A stretch of DNA of 64,000 nt from JBAXTE01 sp037130365 (GCA_037130365.1 JBAXTE010000015.1:1-64000); one strand, 5' to 3'; counted from the stretch's first letter, positions 47,101 to 54,708 are shown. Program-made: numbers and translations. The notes: generated from the sequence alone by a model not told the origin.

Positions 47101-48773
47101 TTATTGAAGGAACTTTTACCGTTAAAGCAGATGTATCTAGTGCTGGTAGTTTTATTAGCAAAGGTACCGTAACAGGAACTGCAAATGTTGAACGTTGGGT
47201 AAGTATTGTAAATAGTAATAATGGCAATACCCAACGTTGGGAATATATTTCATCTCCAATCGCATCTGCTTCATCAGCACTATTTACAACAAGTATTCAT
47301 GGATTAAGATATGTGAATGAACCTACAAACACTTGGGTGAGAATTGATAATGCAGCTCCTCAAACGATGGCAATTTTTAAAGGGTATACCAGAAGTTATC
47401 AATCGGCTACAAACGATGGTGGTAATCAGGCAATTACTTATAATGGTGCATTAAATACAGGTTCACAATCTATTGGACTAACATATACCGCTGCAGCACC
47501 AGGAACTAACCATGGTTGGAATTTAGTGGGTAATCCATACCCAAGTGCTATTGATTGGGATGCAGCTTCGGGTTGGACTAAATCAAACATCGATGGTGCC
47601 ATTTATTTTCGCAAAAACGGTACAGCATGTACATATTTAAAAGATGCTGCTACTGGTGGAGCATCAAACATAATTCCTCCAATGCAAGCATTCTGGGTTA
47701 GAGTATCTGCTAATTCTACACTTACTTGTACCGATGCTGTTAGAGTTCACGTTGCTATACCAGCATACAAAACCACACCAGAAAACACACTCCATCTTAC
47801 GGTTTCTACGAATGGAAAAAGTGGCTTATCCGATGATACTTACATTCGTTTTAAAGATTATGCTACCGATGTTTTTGATAATTCTTGTGATGCGTTTAAA
47901 ATGTTTGCAGAAGATGCAGCATTTCCTCAAATATACACCATAACTGGCACTGATTCTTTGGCAATCAATAGCTTAAGTGCATTAACTAGCGATCGTGTTA
48001 TTCCACTCATGTTCAAATCAACTGCTGTTGGAACATTTACACTTACTGCCGAATTGGTTTCGAGTTTTGCAAATAGTGGCTATTATGTTTTCTTGAAAGA
48101 TAAAGAAACCGGAATCATTCAAAACTTATCGGAAAATCCTCATTATCAATTTTCTACATCCACAATAAAAGGAAACGATCGTTTTGAAGTTCAGTTTAAA
48201 TCAAATACAACTCCATTGCCAATTGACCTAATCAGTTTCGATGCAAAATGTGTGAACAACCAAGTCGCATTAAACTGGTCAACTGCTTCAGAAGTAAACA
48301 ATGACTTTTTCTCAATTGAACGTAGCAAAGATGTTTTAAATTGGGATTTAGTAGAAAAAATTCATGGTGCTGGCAATAGTAATCATTTGATAAATTATTC
48401 GTCAAAAGATGTTGAAACAACTGGTGGCACTTCATATTACCGCTTAAAACAAACCGACTTTGATGGCAAAACCGTTACCTATAGTCCTGTAACCGTTACT
48501 TGTGCTGATAATTCTACACAAACATCAGTATCATATTTTCCAAATCCATTTACATCGGAAGTAAAAGTAGAAGTTAAAAACTCAACATCAGAAACCGCTA
48601 CTGTTACAATTTACGACATCTTTGGAACAAAAGTTTATACAAGGGTTCTAAATATCGATGAACTTGGGGACAAATCAATTATCTTGAATCTATCTGATTT
48701 AGCAGCTGGTGTTTATGGCGTAGAATTTCGTTCCGCAACATATTCTAATATTTCAAAAATCGTGAAAAAATAA
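44127..48773 (+). CDS. Giant secreted surface protein with YDG-type repeats and T9SS sorting domain
   Basis: The product has 1548 residues from the ATG at 44127; a TTG start 27 bases earlier is possible but less likely. A signal peptide ends at MSWGQ. Visible parts: an N-terminal beta region (30-190), a YDG domain around 500-590 (KVYSGTNAATISGTL...VTSTSTLSG), several Ig/MBG-like repeats such as TITFGTLSPVTYGDG, a cleaved-adhesin-like section, and a C-terminal sorting domain (SVSYFPNPFTSEVKVEV to KIVKK). It is probably an adhesin or surface-layer component displayed by the type IX system. The small peptide gene follows after only 18 bases. Confidence 0.8.
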   Translation: MKKQISSLKSIFGTVALLVAMLTPNMSWGQYSGTGTFTKITSLTDLTDGYYVVAYGTTFAMSNTNAGTFFASTSITPVSSVITNPTAAIVWKIQTHADGGRTIYNEATSKYVSFTGTSNAAMAVASVTGGSERWTFAWSSTVFTVTNVTTTTRLLKYNTASPRFACYTTGQQDITLYKMPSSLTTPTLSPDIIANTVDNPIDITFTDDAAWRTAITAVKIGGTALTATTDYVITAGNIQLKPSGGNVLLTASGSKSVTVEANGYSAAPATQIINAGVPTANSTTSINLALAPNTSRTVTCTAKDQYNNLVSGYTFKYDASITNNNATTSESYTIDGTARTSTTNDVNVATATNVSGVATFTVAVPATLDGSDGISVQVQLSNGSTNIGSAFSYAQLASQTITFGTLSPVTYGDGTFAISATGGGSGNAVIFTSSNTAMATCTGTNGTTITIIAPGTCTIYADQAGNGSYNAAIQVGQSLLINKKELTVTGATGNNKVYSGTNAATISGTLSGVIGADVVTLNKTGTFATVDVATDIVVTSTSTLSGTDAAKYSLTQPTGLTADITKAAQTITFGALTNKTVNDADYAPGAISATSATNPISYTSSNLAVATIVANQIHIMGVGTTTITASQAASANYNAATDIPQSLTVTTGPILAWQFGSPASTGSEATFTATTINSNINTSSLSRGVGIMATGLARGFSANDWTPAATKATAVTNNDYYQFTVKAKVNYKASLSSLDATLRRTSTGPNAYIWKYSLDGTNFTEIGSDVSFTGTADGAAQTQINLSGISELQNVTNATTITFRLYAWGATDVSGTFAVARYAAGITTNCLAIGGTVECATPATPTTTLTQPTCAVQSGTITITAPTGVTYSIDGSDYSNNTGIFSGLAPNTYSVTAKNVCGAISAVASVTIDPIPATQWTGATNNEWSIGTNWCGGVAPSSSTDVIIPSGKSPQINSAVGSPAECNNLTIQSGGTLTINAGKALTAYGNTVIEGTFTVKADVSSAGSFISKGTVTGTANVERWVSIVNSNNGNTQRWEYISSPIASASSALFTTSIHGLRYVNEPTNTWVRIDNAAPQTMAIFKGYTRSYQSATNDGGNQAITYNGALNTGSQSIGLTYTAAAPGTNHGWNLVGNPYPSAIDWDAASGWTKSNIDGAIYFRKNGTACTYLKDAATGGASNIIPPMQAFWVRVSANSTLTCTDAVRVHVAIPAYKTTPENTLHLTVSTNGKSGLSDDTYIRFKDYATDVFDNSCDAFKMFAEDAAFPQIYTITGTDSLAINSLSALTSDRVIPLMFKSTAVGTFTLTAELVSSFANSGYYVFLKDKETGIIQNLSENPHYQFSTSTIKGNDRFEVQFKSNTTPLPIDLISFDAKCVNNQVALNWSTASEVNNDFFSIERSKDVLNWDLVEKIHGAGNSNHLINYSSKDVETTGGTSYYRLKQTDFDGKTVTYSPVTVTCADNSTQTSVSYFPNPFTSEVKVEVKNSTSETATVTIYDIFGTKVYTRVLNIDELGDKSIILNLSDLAAGVYGVEFRSATYSNISKIVKK

Positions 48774-48791
48774 ATAGAAAATATATTCAAA

Positions 48792-48980
48792 ATGAAAATC
48801 AAAGAAACAGAAAAGAATAGGTATTGTAGCCCCGAAATTCGAGTGATAAAAATTGATCATGAGATTTCGTTAGTGATGGCATCAGCAACAGGCGGTGGCG
48901 ACCCTCCTCCAGGAGATGAAAATTCATCAATACAACCAGAACGCTTTGGTGGCAATCCATTTAAACTGCCTACAGCGTAA
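48792..48980 (+). CDS. Short peptide with YxxP leader-like region, candidate RiPP-type precursor
   Basis: The product has 62 residues. The N-terminal half carries YCSPEIRVIKIDHEISL (residues 11-27), where Tyr11-x-x-Pro14 and the spaced hydrophobic residues resemble the YxxP leader motif bound by PqqD-like recognition proteins in lasso-peptide systems. After MAS comes ATGGGDPPPGDE and a tail ending NPFKLPTA, a Gly/Pro/Asp-rich segment that could be the product. I have seen similar EISLxxAS peptides as a general class of short Bacteroidota proteins, so a structural role is possible. It lies 18 bases after the giant protein and 245 bases before the PqqD-like gene. No Cys-rich or lanthipeptide-like core is present (a single Cys, at 12). 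Confidence 0.6.
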   Translation: MKIKETEKNRYCSPEIRVIKIDHEISLVMASATGGGDPPPGDENSSIQPERFGGNPFKLPTA

Positions 48981-49051
48981 TCTATAAAAGTTCTAATCGT
49001 ATATAGCATCATAGCTCTTTCAAACAATTTGAGAGGAGTTATGGTGTTTTT

Positions 49052-49151
49052 TTTGAACGCAGATGTCTCAGCTGAATGCAGATTGCGCAGATTATTTTTG
49101 TTTTTATCCGCGAAGATCCGCCTGATCTGCCTAATTCGTGTTCTATTTATT
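49052..49151. repeat. Dispersed intergenic repeat fragment, copy C
   Basis: AACGCAGATGTCTCAGC followed by ATCCGCGAAGATCCGCC and TTCGTGTTCTATTTAT resembles the sequence at 52858-52962 and 41131-41190. It lies between the peptide and PqqD-like genes and makes the reading frame upstream of 49226 look coding when it is not. Confidence 0.6.
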
Positions 49152-49225
49152 TAGTGATATATTCATCAGATGACTATTTACATCCTCTACTTAAAGATTT
49201 TTTGTATTTTTACATAAAAAATCAG

Positions 49226-49507
49226 ATGGACTTATCAGAATTATACCATAAGAAATCAAGTTTTGCAGCAAGAAATGTCGGTACAGAGATTATCTTAGTG
49301 CCAGTTAAAAATAGTGTTGCTGATATGAACGAGTTATTTACTTTAAACGAAGTTGGTAGTTTTATCTGGAATCATATTGATGGAGAAAAGTCTGAAAATG
49401 ATATTGTTAAAGCACTAATTGTTGATTTTAACGTAGATGAAGAAAGAGCAATTAAAGATGTGAAGGAATTTATAGAAAGTTTAAAAGCTCTGATTGAAAA
49501 ATCTTAA
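49226..49507 (+). CDS. PqqD-like protein (RiPP recognition element fold)
   Basis: The product has 93 residues from the ATG at 49226; the upstream in-frame extension is repeat sequence and is excluded. The order ILVPVKNSVADMNELFTLNEVGSFIWNHIDGEKS, DIVKALIVDFNVDEERAIKDVKEFI matches the PqqD fold: a beta-rich start, then a winged helix ending in a long helix. PqqD-type domains bind leader peptides and present them to modifying enzymes. It is followed after 3 bases by the HPr-kinase-like gene. It is a free-standing form, as in PQQ and lasso-peptide clusters. Confidence 0.8.
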   Translation: MDLSELYHKKSSFAARNVGTEIILVPVKNSVADMNELFTLNEVGSFIWNHIDGEKSENDIVKALIVDFNVDEERAIKDVKEFIESLKALIEKS

Positions 49508-49510
49508 ATT

Positions 49511-50395
49511 GTGTCAATTTTGAATTCGAAAACTATTTGTATTGCTGGCTTTATTATAAAATTATGTTCTGAAAATCAGGAGGGATTTCTTTTAGAGGAA
49601 GGATTTATTCCATTTCTGATCAATCATAATTCAAATGATTTTGATGTGTCGATAACTAGTGTAATTGGAATTCCAGAGGCTTTATTGATGACAGATAATT
49701 TGCTTTTTGAAGCTAAAAATGAACAACAAAAATTCTTTTCAATTTATCAGCAGGGTGAATCGTATAAATTTATTGTTTATAATCAACAGCTAGATAACAA
49801 TGAAATTCAGCAGGTAGCAATCCTGAATCAAGACTTAAATAATTGGATTGTATATTCAGCAAAATCTGAAAATAATGAATTAGTATATCCCATTTTATAT
49901 CCGTTGGGTCCATTAGTGATGTATTATTTAACCGTAAAATATGATGCGATTATGATTCATGCTTCTGGTGTTTTTGATGGACAGTATGGTAGGATTTTTT
50001 CTGGAGTATCAGGAACTGGAAAATCAACGATTTCCTTTTTGTGGCAAAAAAATGGAAGTTTAATTATTAACGACGATCGTTTAATCATTCGCAAAGAGCA
50101 CGATGATTATTACATATACAACACACCCATGTTTTACGCTGATATTCCTAAAAGAACTCAATTGCATTCGGTAAACTTAATTCATCATGCTTCAAGAAAT
50201 AATGCAATTCGACTAAATGGAGCCATGGCTGTTTCGCAATTAATGGCTTTCTGTATACAACATAGCTATAATAATGCTTTCTTAGAACATCACCTCGAGT
50301 TTCTTTCTGGACTTTGCGCCCAATTGCCCGTGTACGATTTAGGGTTTTTACCTGACGATAATATTGTTAATTATATAAAAGCAAATGCAGTCTGA
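49511..50395 (+). CDS. HPr kinase-like (HprK-related) protein
   Basis: The product has 294 residues; the start is GTG, 3 bases after the PqqD-like stop. The N-terminal 145 residues are variable. The kinase core has FSGVSGTGKSTISFLW (P-loop, residues 165-173), then LIINDDRLIIRK and a C-terminal helical part. The fold is that of the HPr kinase C-terminal domain. Free-standing HprK-like proteins with PqqD-like partners occur in lasso-peptide clusters, where they phosphorylate the peptide. The canonical HPr substrate system is not seen here. Its stop overlaps the next gene by 11 bases, so they are translationally coupled. Confidence 0.7.
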   Translation: MSILNSKTICIAGFIIKLCSENQEGFLLEEGFIPFLINHNSNDFDVSITSVIGIPEALLMTDNLLFEAKNEQQKFFSIYQQGESYKFIVYNQQLDNNEIQQVAILNQDLNNWIVYSAKSENNELVYPILYPLGPLVMYYLTVKYDAIMIHASGVFDGQYGRIFSGVSGTGKSTISFLWQKNGSLIINDDRLIIRKEHDDYYIYNTPMFYADIPKRTQLHSVNLIHHASRNNAIRLNGAMAVSQLMAFCIQHSYNNAFLEHHLEFLSGLCAQLPVYDLGFLPDDNIVNYIKANAV

Positions 50396-52628
50396 TCAAT
50401 TATTTAATGAATTACATGAGCTGATTGACGAATTGCTTACCGATAATAAATGGGTAAAGCTCAAGGTTGGCGGGTATAGTATGTTCCCCTTTTTTAAGAA
50501 TGGTGAGATTATTACCATTAAAAAATGTCCTGCTTCTGAACTTGTAATAGGAGATGTGGTTGTTTTTAAAATTAGGGATAAATGGATTGCGCATCGGTTA
50601 ATCAAAATCCAACTTATTGACAACAAAAAGATTCTAATTACCAAAGGAGATTCATGCAAAAAAATAGATTCAAAGTTTGCTGAAGAATGCATTATTGGTA
50701 AAGTTGTATCTTTTTCTAAGAATCATCAACCGAAAAGCCTTGAAACGAAATATTATAAAATTATTGGAAGGATTATGGCTCAGTTTTCGACCATTGTTAC
50801 CCCGTTTATTGTCGCTTTATTATGGCTAGTTTTGCGAGTAATGAGAGTTTATAAAAGCATTAAGAATGTCTTTAAAAGTATGTTCTTTATTTGCCGAGAT
50901 TCAAGGCGCATCGCATTCGTGAACATACTTATTTCTGTTTTTCAAGGAGTTCTACCTTTCGTAATTATTTATTTGATTAAACGATTAGTTGATGCAATTT
51001 CGGTAGTCAATTCATACACTGATAAGATTGATGCATATAAAGTAATCGGGGTTATTATTGTGGTCACAGGCATTGCTTTTCTAGCGCAATCTATCTTATC
51101 GATTATAGGTAATGAAATTCGGGTAAGGCTTACTCAGTCGATTACGATGTATATTTATAGGTTGCTTCATAAAAAATATTCTTCATTAGAAATGGCTTAT
51201 ATTGAAGATGCAAATCAACAGGATGTTATTCATCGTGCAGTTCAAGAAGCTGGTTTTAGACCAATTAAAATGGTAAACGAAAGTCTTTCGGTAGTTCAAT
51301 CTTTAGCCTCTTGGTTATTTATTGCAGTGATCTTGTTTACAATACATTGGGCTGTTTTTTTTCTGATAATAATTGCTGTTTTACCAGGTTTTTTAATCCG
51401 GATTAAATATTCAAAGAAATTTTATAATCTAAATAAAGAGAATAGCCCAAAAGAGCGTGAAGCACATTATTACAATAGAATTTTAACAGGACTGCCCTTT
51501 GCTAAGGAACTTCGGCTCTTCGGTCTTGAGAATTTCTTCACTGGCAGATTTAATAATATTCAAAAAGATTTATACCATAAAAAAAACAAATTATCTCGGA
51601 AGCAGGCAATTGCAGATATTTATGCACAGACTTTTGCTATCGTGGTTATCTTTTTGTCCTTTGGATTTGTTGCTTATCTTGGCGTTAATGGTTCAATATC
51701 AATCGGCACAGTGGTGCTTTTCTTTTTGATTTTTCAGAGAGGATTTTCTGTAATGAAAGACCTTTTTCAGTCAATTGCAGGGTTATTTGGTGACAATGTT
51801 TTTATAAATGATTTCTTTTATTTTTTGAAATTTTCGCCACTGCAAGAATTGTCCGAAGTTAAAGAAACGATAGCTCCATTACAAAAAGGAATTGTGGTCG
51901 AAAATGTGAGCTTTCATTATCCTTCTAGCCAACGGCAAGCACTTCAATCAATTTCATTACAAATTCCTGCGGGCAAAACGGTGGCGCTTGTGGGAGCAAA
52001 TGGATCGGGAAAAACAACCCTCGTCAAATTACTTTGTGGGTTTTATACTCCACAGCAAGGTAGAATCTTATTCGATAATATAGATATTTCATCGATAAAT
52101 CCTGACGAAATTCGTGAGCAAATTTCTGCCGTTTTTCAAGATTTTGCATTATATAATTTAACAGCAAAAGAGAATATTGCTCTTGGGATGAATTCAAAAC
52201 CGATAAATGATAGCGAAATTGAACAATCAGCATCTAATTCTGGTATTGCAGAAGTCCTTGCTAAACTCCCAAACGGATACGATAGTTTGCTTGGGAATTT
52301 GTTCGAAAAAGGGGAGGAGCTTAGCATTGGTCAGTGGCAAAAAATTGCAATTGCTAAAGCTTTTTATCGGAATACGCCAATACTTTTTATGGACGAACCA
52401 TCGAGTGCACTAGATGCAGAAACAGAATTACATATTTTGAACAACTTAAAATTATTGGCAAAAGATAAAACAACCCTCATAATAAGTCATCGTTTTTCGA
52501 CAATTAAGTGGGTGGATGTGATATATGTTTTAGACGAAGGTGTTGTTGTCGAAAGTGGCGATCATGAAAAATTAATGGCATTAGAAGGCAAGTATTTTAA
52601 TATGTATCAGCACAGTGTGAATAAATAG
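50385..52628 (+). CDS. Fusion of S26-type signal peptidase domain and ABC exporter
   Basis: The product has 747 residues in one frame. Residues 22-120 form an S26 peptidase-like domain of the SipW/Sec11 (Ser/His) type: GGYSMFPFF (Ser32), WIAHRL (His70) and TKGDS (Asp89). Residues about 140-470 hold the exporter membrane domain (six helices). Residues about 495-747 are the ATPase: GANGSGKT (537-544), LSIGQ (646-650) in place of LSGGQ, MDEPSSALD (Asp670, Glu671) and ISHRFS. It should move a peptide out of the cell and may cut its leader, as C39-ABC transporters do with a Cys protease. Such S26-ABC fusions look unusual. It overlaps the kinase gene. Confidence 0.8.
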   Translation: MQSDQLFNELHELIDELLTDNKWVKLKVGGYSMFPFFKNGEIITIKKCPASELVIGDVVVFKIRDKWIAHRLIKIQLIDNKKILITKGDSCKKIDSKFAEECIIGKVVSFSKNHQPKSLETKYYKIIGRIMAQFSTIVTPFIVALLWLVLRVMRVYKSIKNVFKSMFFICRDSRRIAFVNILISVFQGVLPFVIIYLIKRLVDAISVVNSYTDKIDAYKVIGVIIVVTGIAFLAQSILSIIGNEIRVRLTQSITMYIYRLLHKKYSSLEMAYIEDANQQDVIHRAVQEAGFRPIKMVNESLSVVQSLASWLFIAVILFTIHWAVFFLIIIAVLPGFLIRIKYSKKFYNLNKENSPKEREAHYYNRILTGLPFAKELRLFGLENFFTGRFNNIQKDLYHKKNKLSRKQAIADIYAQTFAIVVIFLSFGFVAYLGVNGSISIGTVVLFFLIFQRGFSVMKDLFQSIAGLFGDNVFINDFFYFLKFSPLQELSEVKETIAPLQKGIVVENVSFHYPSSQRQALQSISLQIPAGKTVALVGANGSGKTTLVKLLCGFYTPQQGRILFDNIDISSINPDEIREQISAVFQDFALYNLTAKENIALGMNSKPINDSEIEQSASNSGIAEVLAKLPNGYDSLLGNLFEKGEELSIGQWQKIAIAKAFYRNTPILFMDEPSSALDAETELHILNNLKLLAKDKTTLIISHRFSTIKWVDVIYVLDEGVVVESGDHEKLMALEGKYFNMYQHSVNK

Positions 52629-52739
52629 AGTCTGCCGAAATAAAACTGAAACGACATTAATACATTTGGATCGCTGATGACGCAGATAATTTTGATAGCA
52701 TATTTGAAGATGAGACAATTTGTTCCGAAAAACTTTAAA

Positions 52740-52962
52740 TCTTTGATTTAACTGTTTTTCGAGAATCCTCTAAAAATCACAATCCGCTAGTTCGCGGATC
52801 TATTTTTAGGGAATGATTTGAAAATGGAGATAGCAATTTGCTTATCCTGCTCAATCCGCGTTCTATTTATATTTGGAACGTGATGACCCAGATGAATGCT
52901 GATTTTTGTTTTTTTAATCCGCGAATATCCGCTCAATCCGCGTAATCCGTGTTCTATTTATA
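52740..52962. repeat. Dispersed intergenic repeat, copy B
   Basis: AAAAATCACAATCCGCTAG, GGGAATGATTTGAAAATGG and GGAACGTGATGACCCAG runs match copy A at 40791-40975; the final ATCCGCGAATATCCGC and TCCGTGTTCTATTTAT part matches copy C. It fills the spacer (52629-52962) between the exporter and the nucleotidyltransferase; no gene is seen there. Confidence 0.6.
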
Positions 52963-54153
52963 TTATTTTTTGATAATTGTTTTTTTTATTAGAAATAAGA
53001 GTTCGAAAAGGCCAGCTTTTAATCGAACCAAATAATACAAAAAAATCAGCCATTTACTTTTAATCTGATATCGCTTTCGCATATAATTTGAAGAAGGAAA
53101 TATGTCATTCAAAAGATATTTAAATTTATTTCCAAATCCCGAAACTCGCTTTATTGCTTCTACGCTTGTATTTGATATTGTTTTTTTTATTTCTATAGTA
53201 TCCCCTTTGAAATAGGATATAAATAATTGTTCAAAATCTTGTTCAAATGACTGATAAACATTTGATTGTATTTCTTCTGGTAATAAAGCTCCAAAATATT
53301 TATTAATAATATAAAGATGCCGATTCACATTTTTTGTGCAATTATACTTTATACATGTCTGATTAAAAGTATCCCAATTAAATTCGTCTTTATAAAACTT
53401 CAGCACTGCCGCAATGTCGCAATACGAATAAAGTTGAATTTTTCCATACATAAAATGGTAGTCTAAATGTAGGCAAAGATGTTGTAATAAGTCGTTCGGC
53501 GATAATGCTAAACACTTCGAGTTATTGATTGTAACAGGTTGAGCATTTTGCCAATAATCATCGATATCAACATAATATTCACAATTGCTGGGATGAATTT
53601 TTAAATGTAATTCAACCGGAATATTTTCTTTTAAAAGTTGAGGTAAGTGCTTTATATCAGTATTCCTTTTTATAAAATCTGATTTGTAACGATCTTCGCA
53701 TACAAAGCCAATATTGATTAAGGAGTTTTTGCAATTTTCTGCATCATCAACTTTCACAAGTAAGTCAATATCGCTCATTTGGCGGATTCCCAAATCTTTA
53801 TAAATGCAGTTGACCAGAAAGATTCCCTTTAAAGCAATCACCGGAGTTCCTAGCTCTGAAATTGCATTAATGACATCGTTAAAATTTTTATAGATGATTT
53901 CATTTCGAAAAAAAGACTGGTAATAGGTCTGTTTTAATTTTGATATTGTAGAATCAGGAATTGAAGAATAATTAATGGCATATGAAAGGTTCTTATAAAT
54001 TAATGGACCTACGCTATTGCGAATTACATTGTTGGTAAAGTTATCCCAATCGTTTACGTTACTAATCAATTGCTCCATTGATAAAATCTCATCATCTGAA
54101 GGATGAAGTCTAGCTGCTGCAAATATTAGTTTATCTTCAACGGAAATTGTCAT
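52963..54153 (-). CDS. Nucleotidyltransferase family protein (NTP_transf_5-like)
   Basis: The product has 396 residues and is cytoplasmic. The catalytic region reads TPVIALKGIFLVNCIYKDLG followed by RQMSDIDLLVKV, with Asp128 and Asp130 as metal ligands of the DNA-polymerase-beta-like nucleotidyltransferase fold. The rest is helical. Members of this family occur in lasso-peptide and related clusters, where their role (for example adenylylation) is mostly unproven. It is convergent with the S26-ABC gene and separated from it by repeat copy B, so it has its own promoter. The link with the peptide locus is by proximity and family. Confidence 0.7.
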   Translation of the reverse strand: MTISVEDKLIFAAARLHPSDDEILSMEQLISNVNDWDNFTNNVIRNSVGPLIYKNLSYAINYSSIPDSTISKLKQTYYQSFFRNEIIYKNFNDVINAISELGTPVIALKGIFLVNCIYKDLGIRQMSDIDLLVKVDDAENCKNSLINIGFVCEDRYKSDFIKRNTDIKHLPQLLKENIPVELHLKIHPSNCEYYVDIDDYWQNAQPVTINNSKCLALSPNDLLQHLCLHLDYHFMYGKIQLYSYCDIAAVLKFYKDEFNWDTFNQTCIKYNCTKNVNRHLYIINKYFGALLPEEIQSNVYQSFEQDFEQLFISYFKGDTIEIKKTISNTSVEAIKRVSGFGNKFKYLLNDIFPSSNYMRKRYQIKSKWLIFLYYLVRLKAGLFELLFLIKKTIIKK

Positions 54154-54379
54154 TTCAAAAGAGGTAGTTTAATTATAAGTATACATGAAATTTATCGTAC
54201 CAATATTCAAAGATAAAACATTTTTGAGCTTGGGCTCAAATTTTTATCAACTACAATTAATGTTTTAATCAATGGAGCTTAAATTCAAAAGAATAATTAT
54301 TAAGTGAACACAATTTATTTATGAAAATATTTTGTATAAAAAAAACCCACCGATATAGTGGGTTGTTTAAAATTGATTG

Positions 54380-54466
54380 CGGAGAGATAGGGATTCGAAC
54401 CCTAGGACCCCTCGCGAGGTCAACAGTTTTCGAGACTGCCCCAATCGACCACTCTGGCATCTCTCC
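54380..54466 (-). tRNA. tRNA-Ser (anticodon CGA)
   Basis: Reading the minus strand, the acceptor arms GGAGAGA and TCTCTCC pair, the anticodon loop is CTCGAAA (CGA, reading UCG), a variable arm of the class II type is present, and GGTTCGAATCC gives the T loop. The CCA end is not encoded; G at 54380 is the discriminator base. Length is 87 bases. Confidence 0.93.
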
Positions 54467-54485
54467 ATTTTTGGGAGTTCTTCCT

Positions 54486-54533
54486 GACTGCCCCTCCCGA
54501 TAACTATCGGGACGACCACTCTGGCATCTCTCC
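54486..54533 (-). pseudogene. Partial tRNA-Ser copy (5' half) interrupted by a palindrome
   Basis: Bases 54513-54541 repeat 54446-54474 exactly (29 bp: the acceptor 5' strand, part of the D arm and upstream flank). The shared GACTGCCCC word continues after a palindromic insert TCCCGATAACTATCGGGA (54495-54512). The T arm and 3' acceptor strand are missing, so it cannot make a working tRNA. It lies between the promoter and the intact gene. Confidence 0.75.
54495..54512. repeat. 18-bp palindrome TCCCGATAACTATCGGGA inside the tRNA-Ser fragment
   Basis: Eight-base arms TCCCGATA/TATCGGGA around AC. I recall CCCGATAGCTATCGGG-like palindromes as frequent intergenic motifs in Bacteroidota; this looks like one copy. 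It sits in what would be the D loop of the partial tRNA. Confidence 0.7.
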
Positions 54534-54545
54534 ATTTTTGGTTTG

Positions 54546-54553
54546 CAAAGTTA
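54546..54553 (-). promoter_or_regulatory. -7 promoter element for tRNA-Ser
   Basis: TAACTTTG on the minus strand, followed by C, an exact consensus. Transcription from here would pass through the partial copy before the intact tRNA. Confidence 0.5.
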
Positions 54554-54660
54554 GTAAAAATTGTTTCAAAACCTATTTATTAATTGTGATGTTCAAAATA
54601 ATTTTCACCTGTTTTAATATGAAAAATGTTCGTTTCTTTTATTATTAACAATAAATTTTA

Positions 54661-54668
54661 TATTTTTG
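54661..54668 (+). promoter_or_regulatory. Candidate -7 element (TATTTTTG) before the DUF4139-like gene
   Basis: Matches TAnnTTTG, 41 bases before the ATG at 54709. No -33 box; AT-rich context. Confidence 0.35.
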
Positions 54669-54708
54669 AGTTTACAAAAGGGTGTTTTGAAAATTTAAAA
54701 ATTTTATT

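Noticed and set aside
49076..49225. N-terminal extension of the PqqD-like protein
   Set aside because: It is translated from a dispersed intergenic repeat and has no similarity to PqqD; the 93-residue form from 49226 has the normal length.
48792..54153. Complete lasso-peptide cluster
   Set aside because: No asparagine-synthetase-like cyclase or transglutaminase-like B2 protease is encoded in the window, so the label cannot be used.
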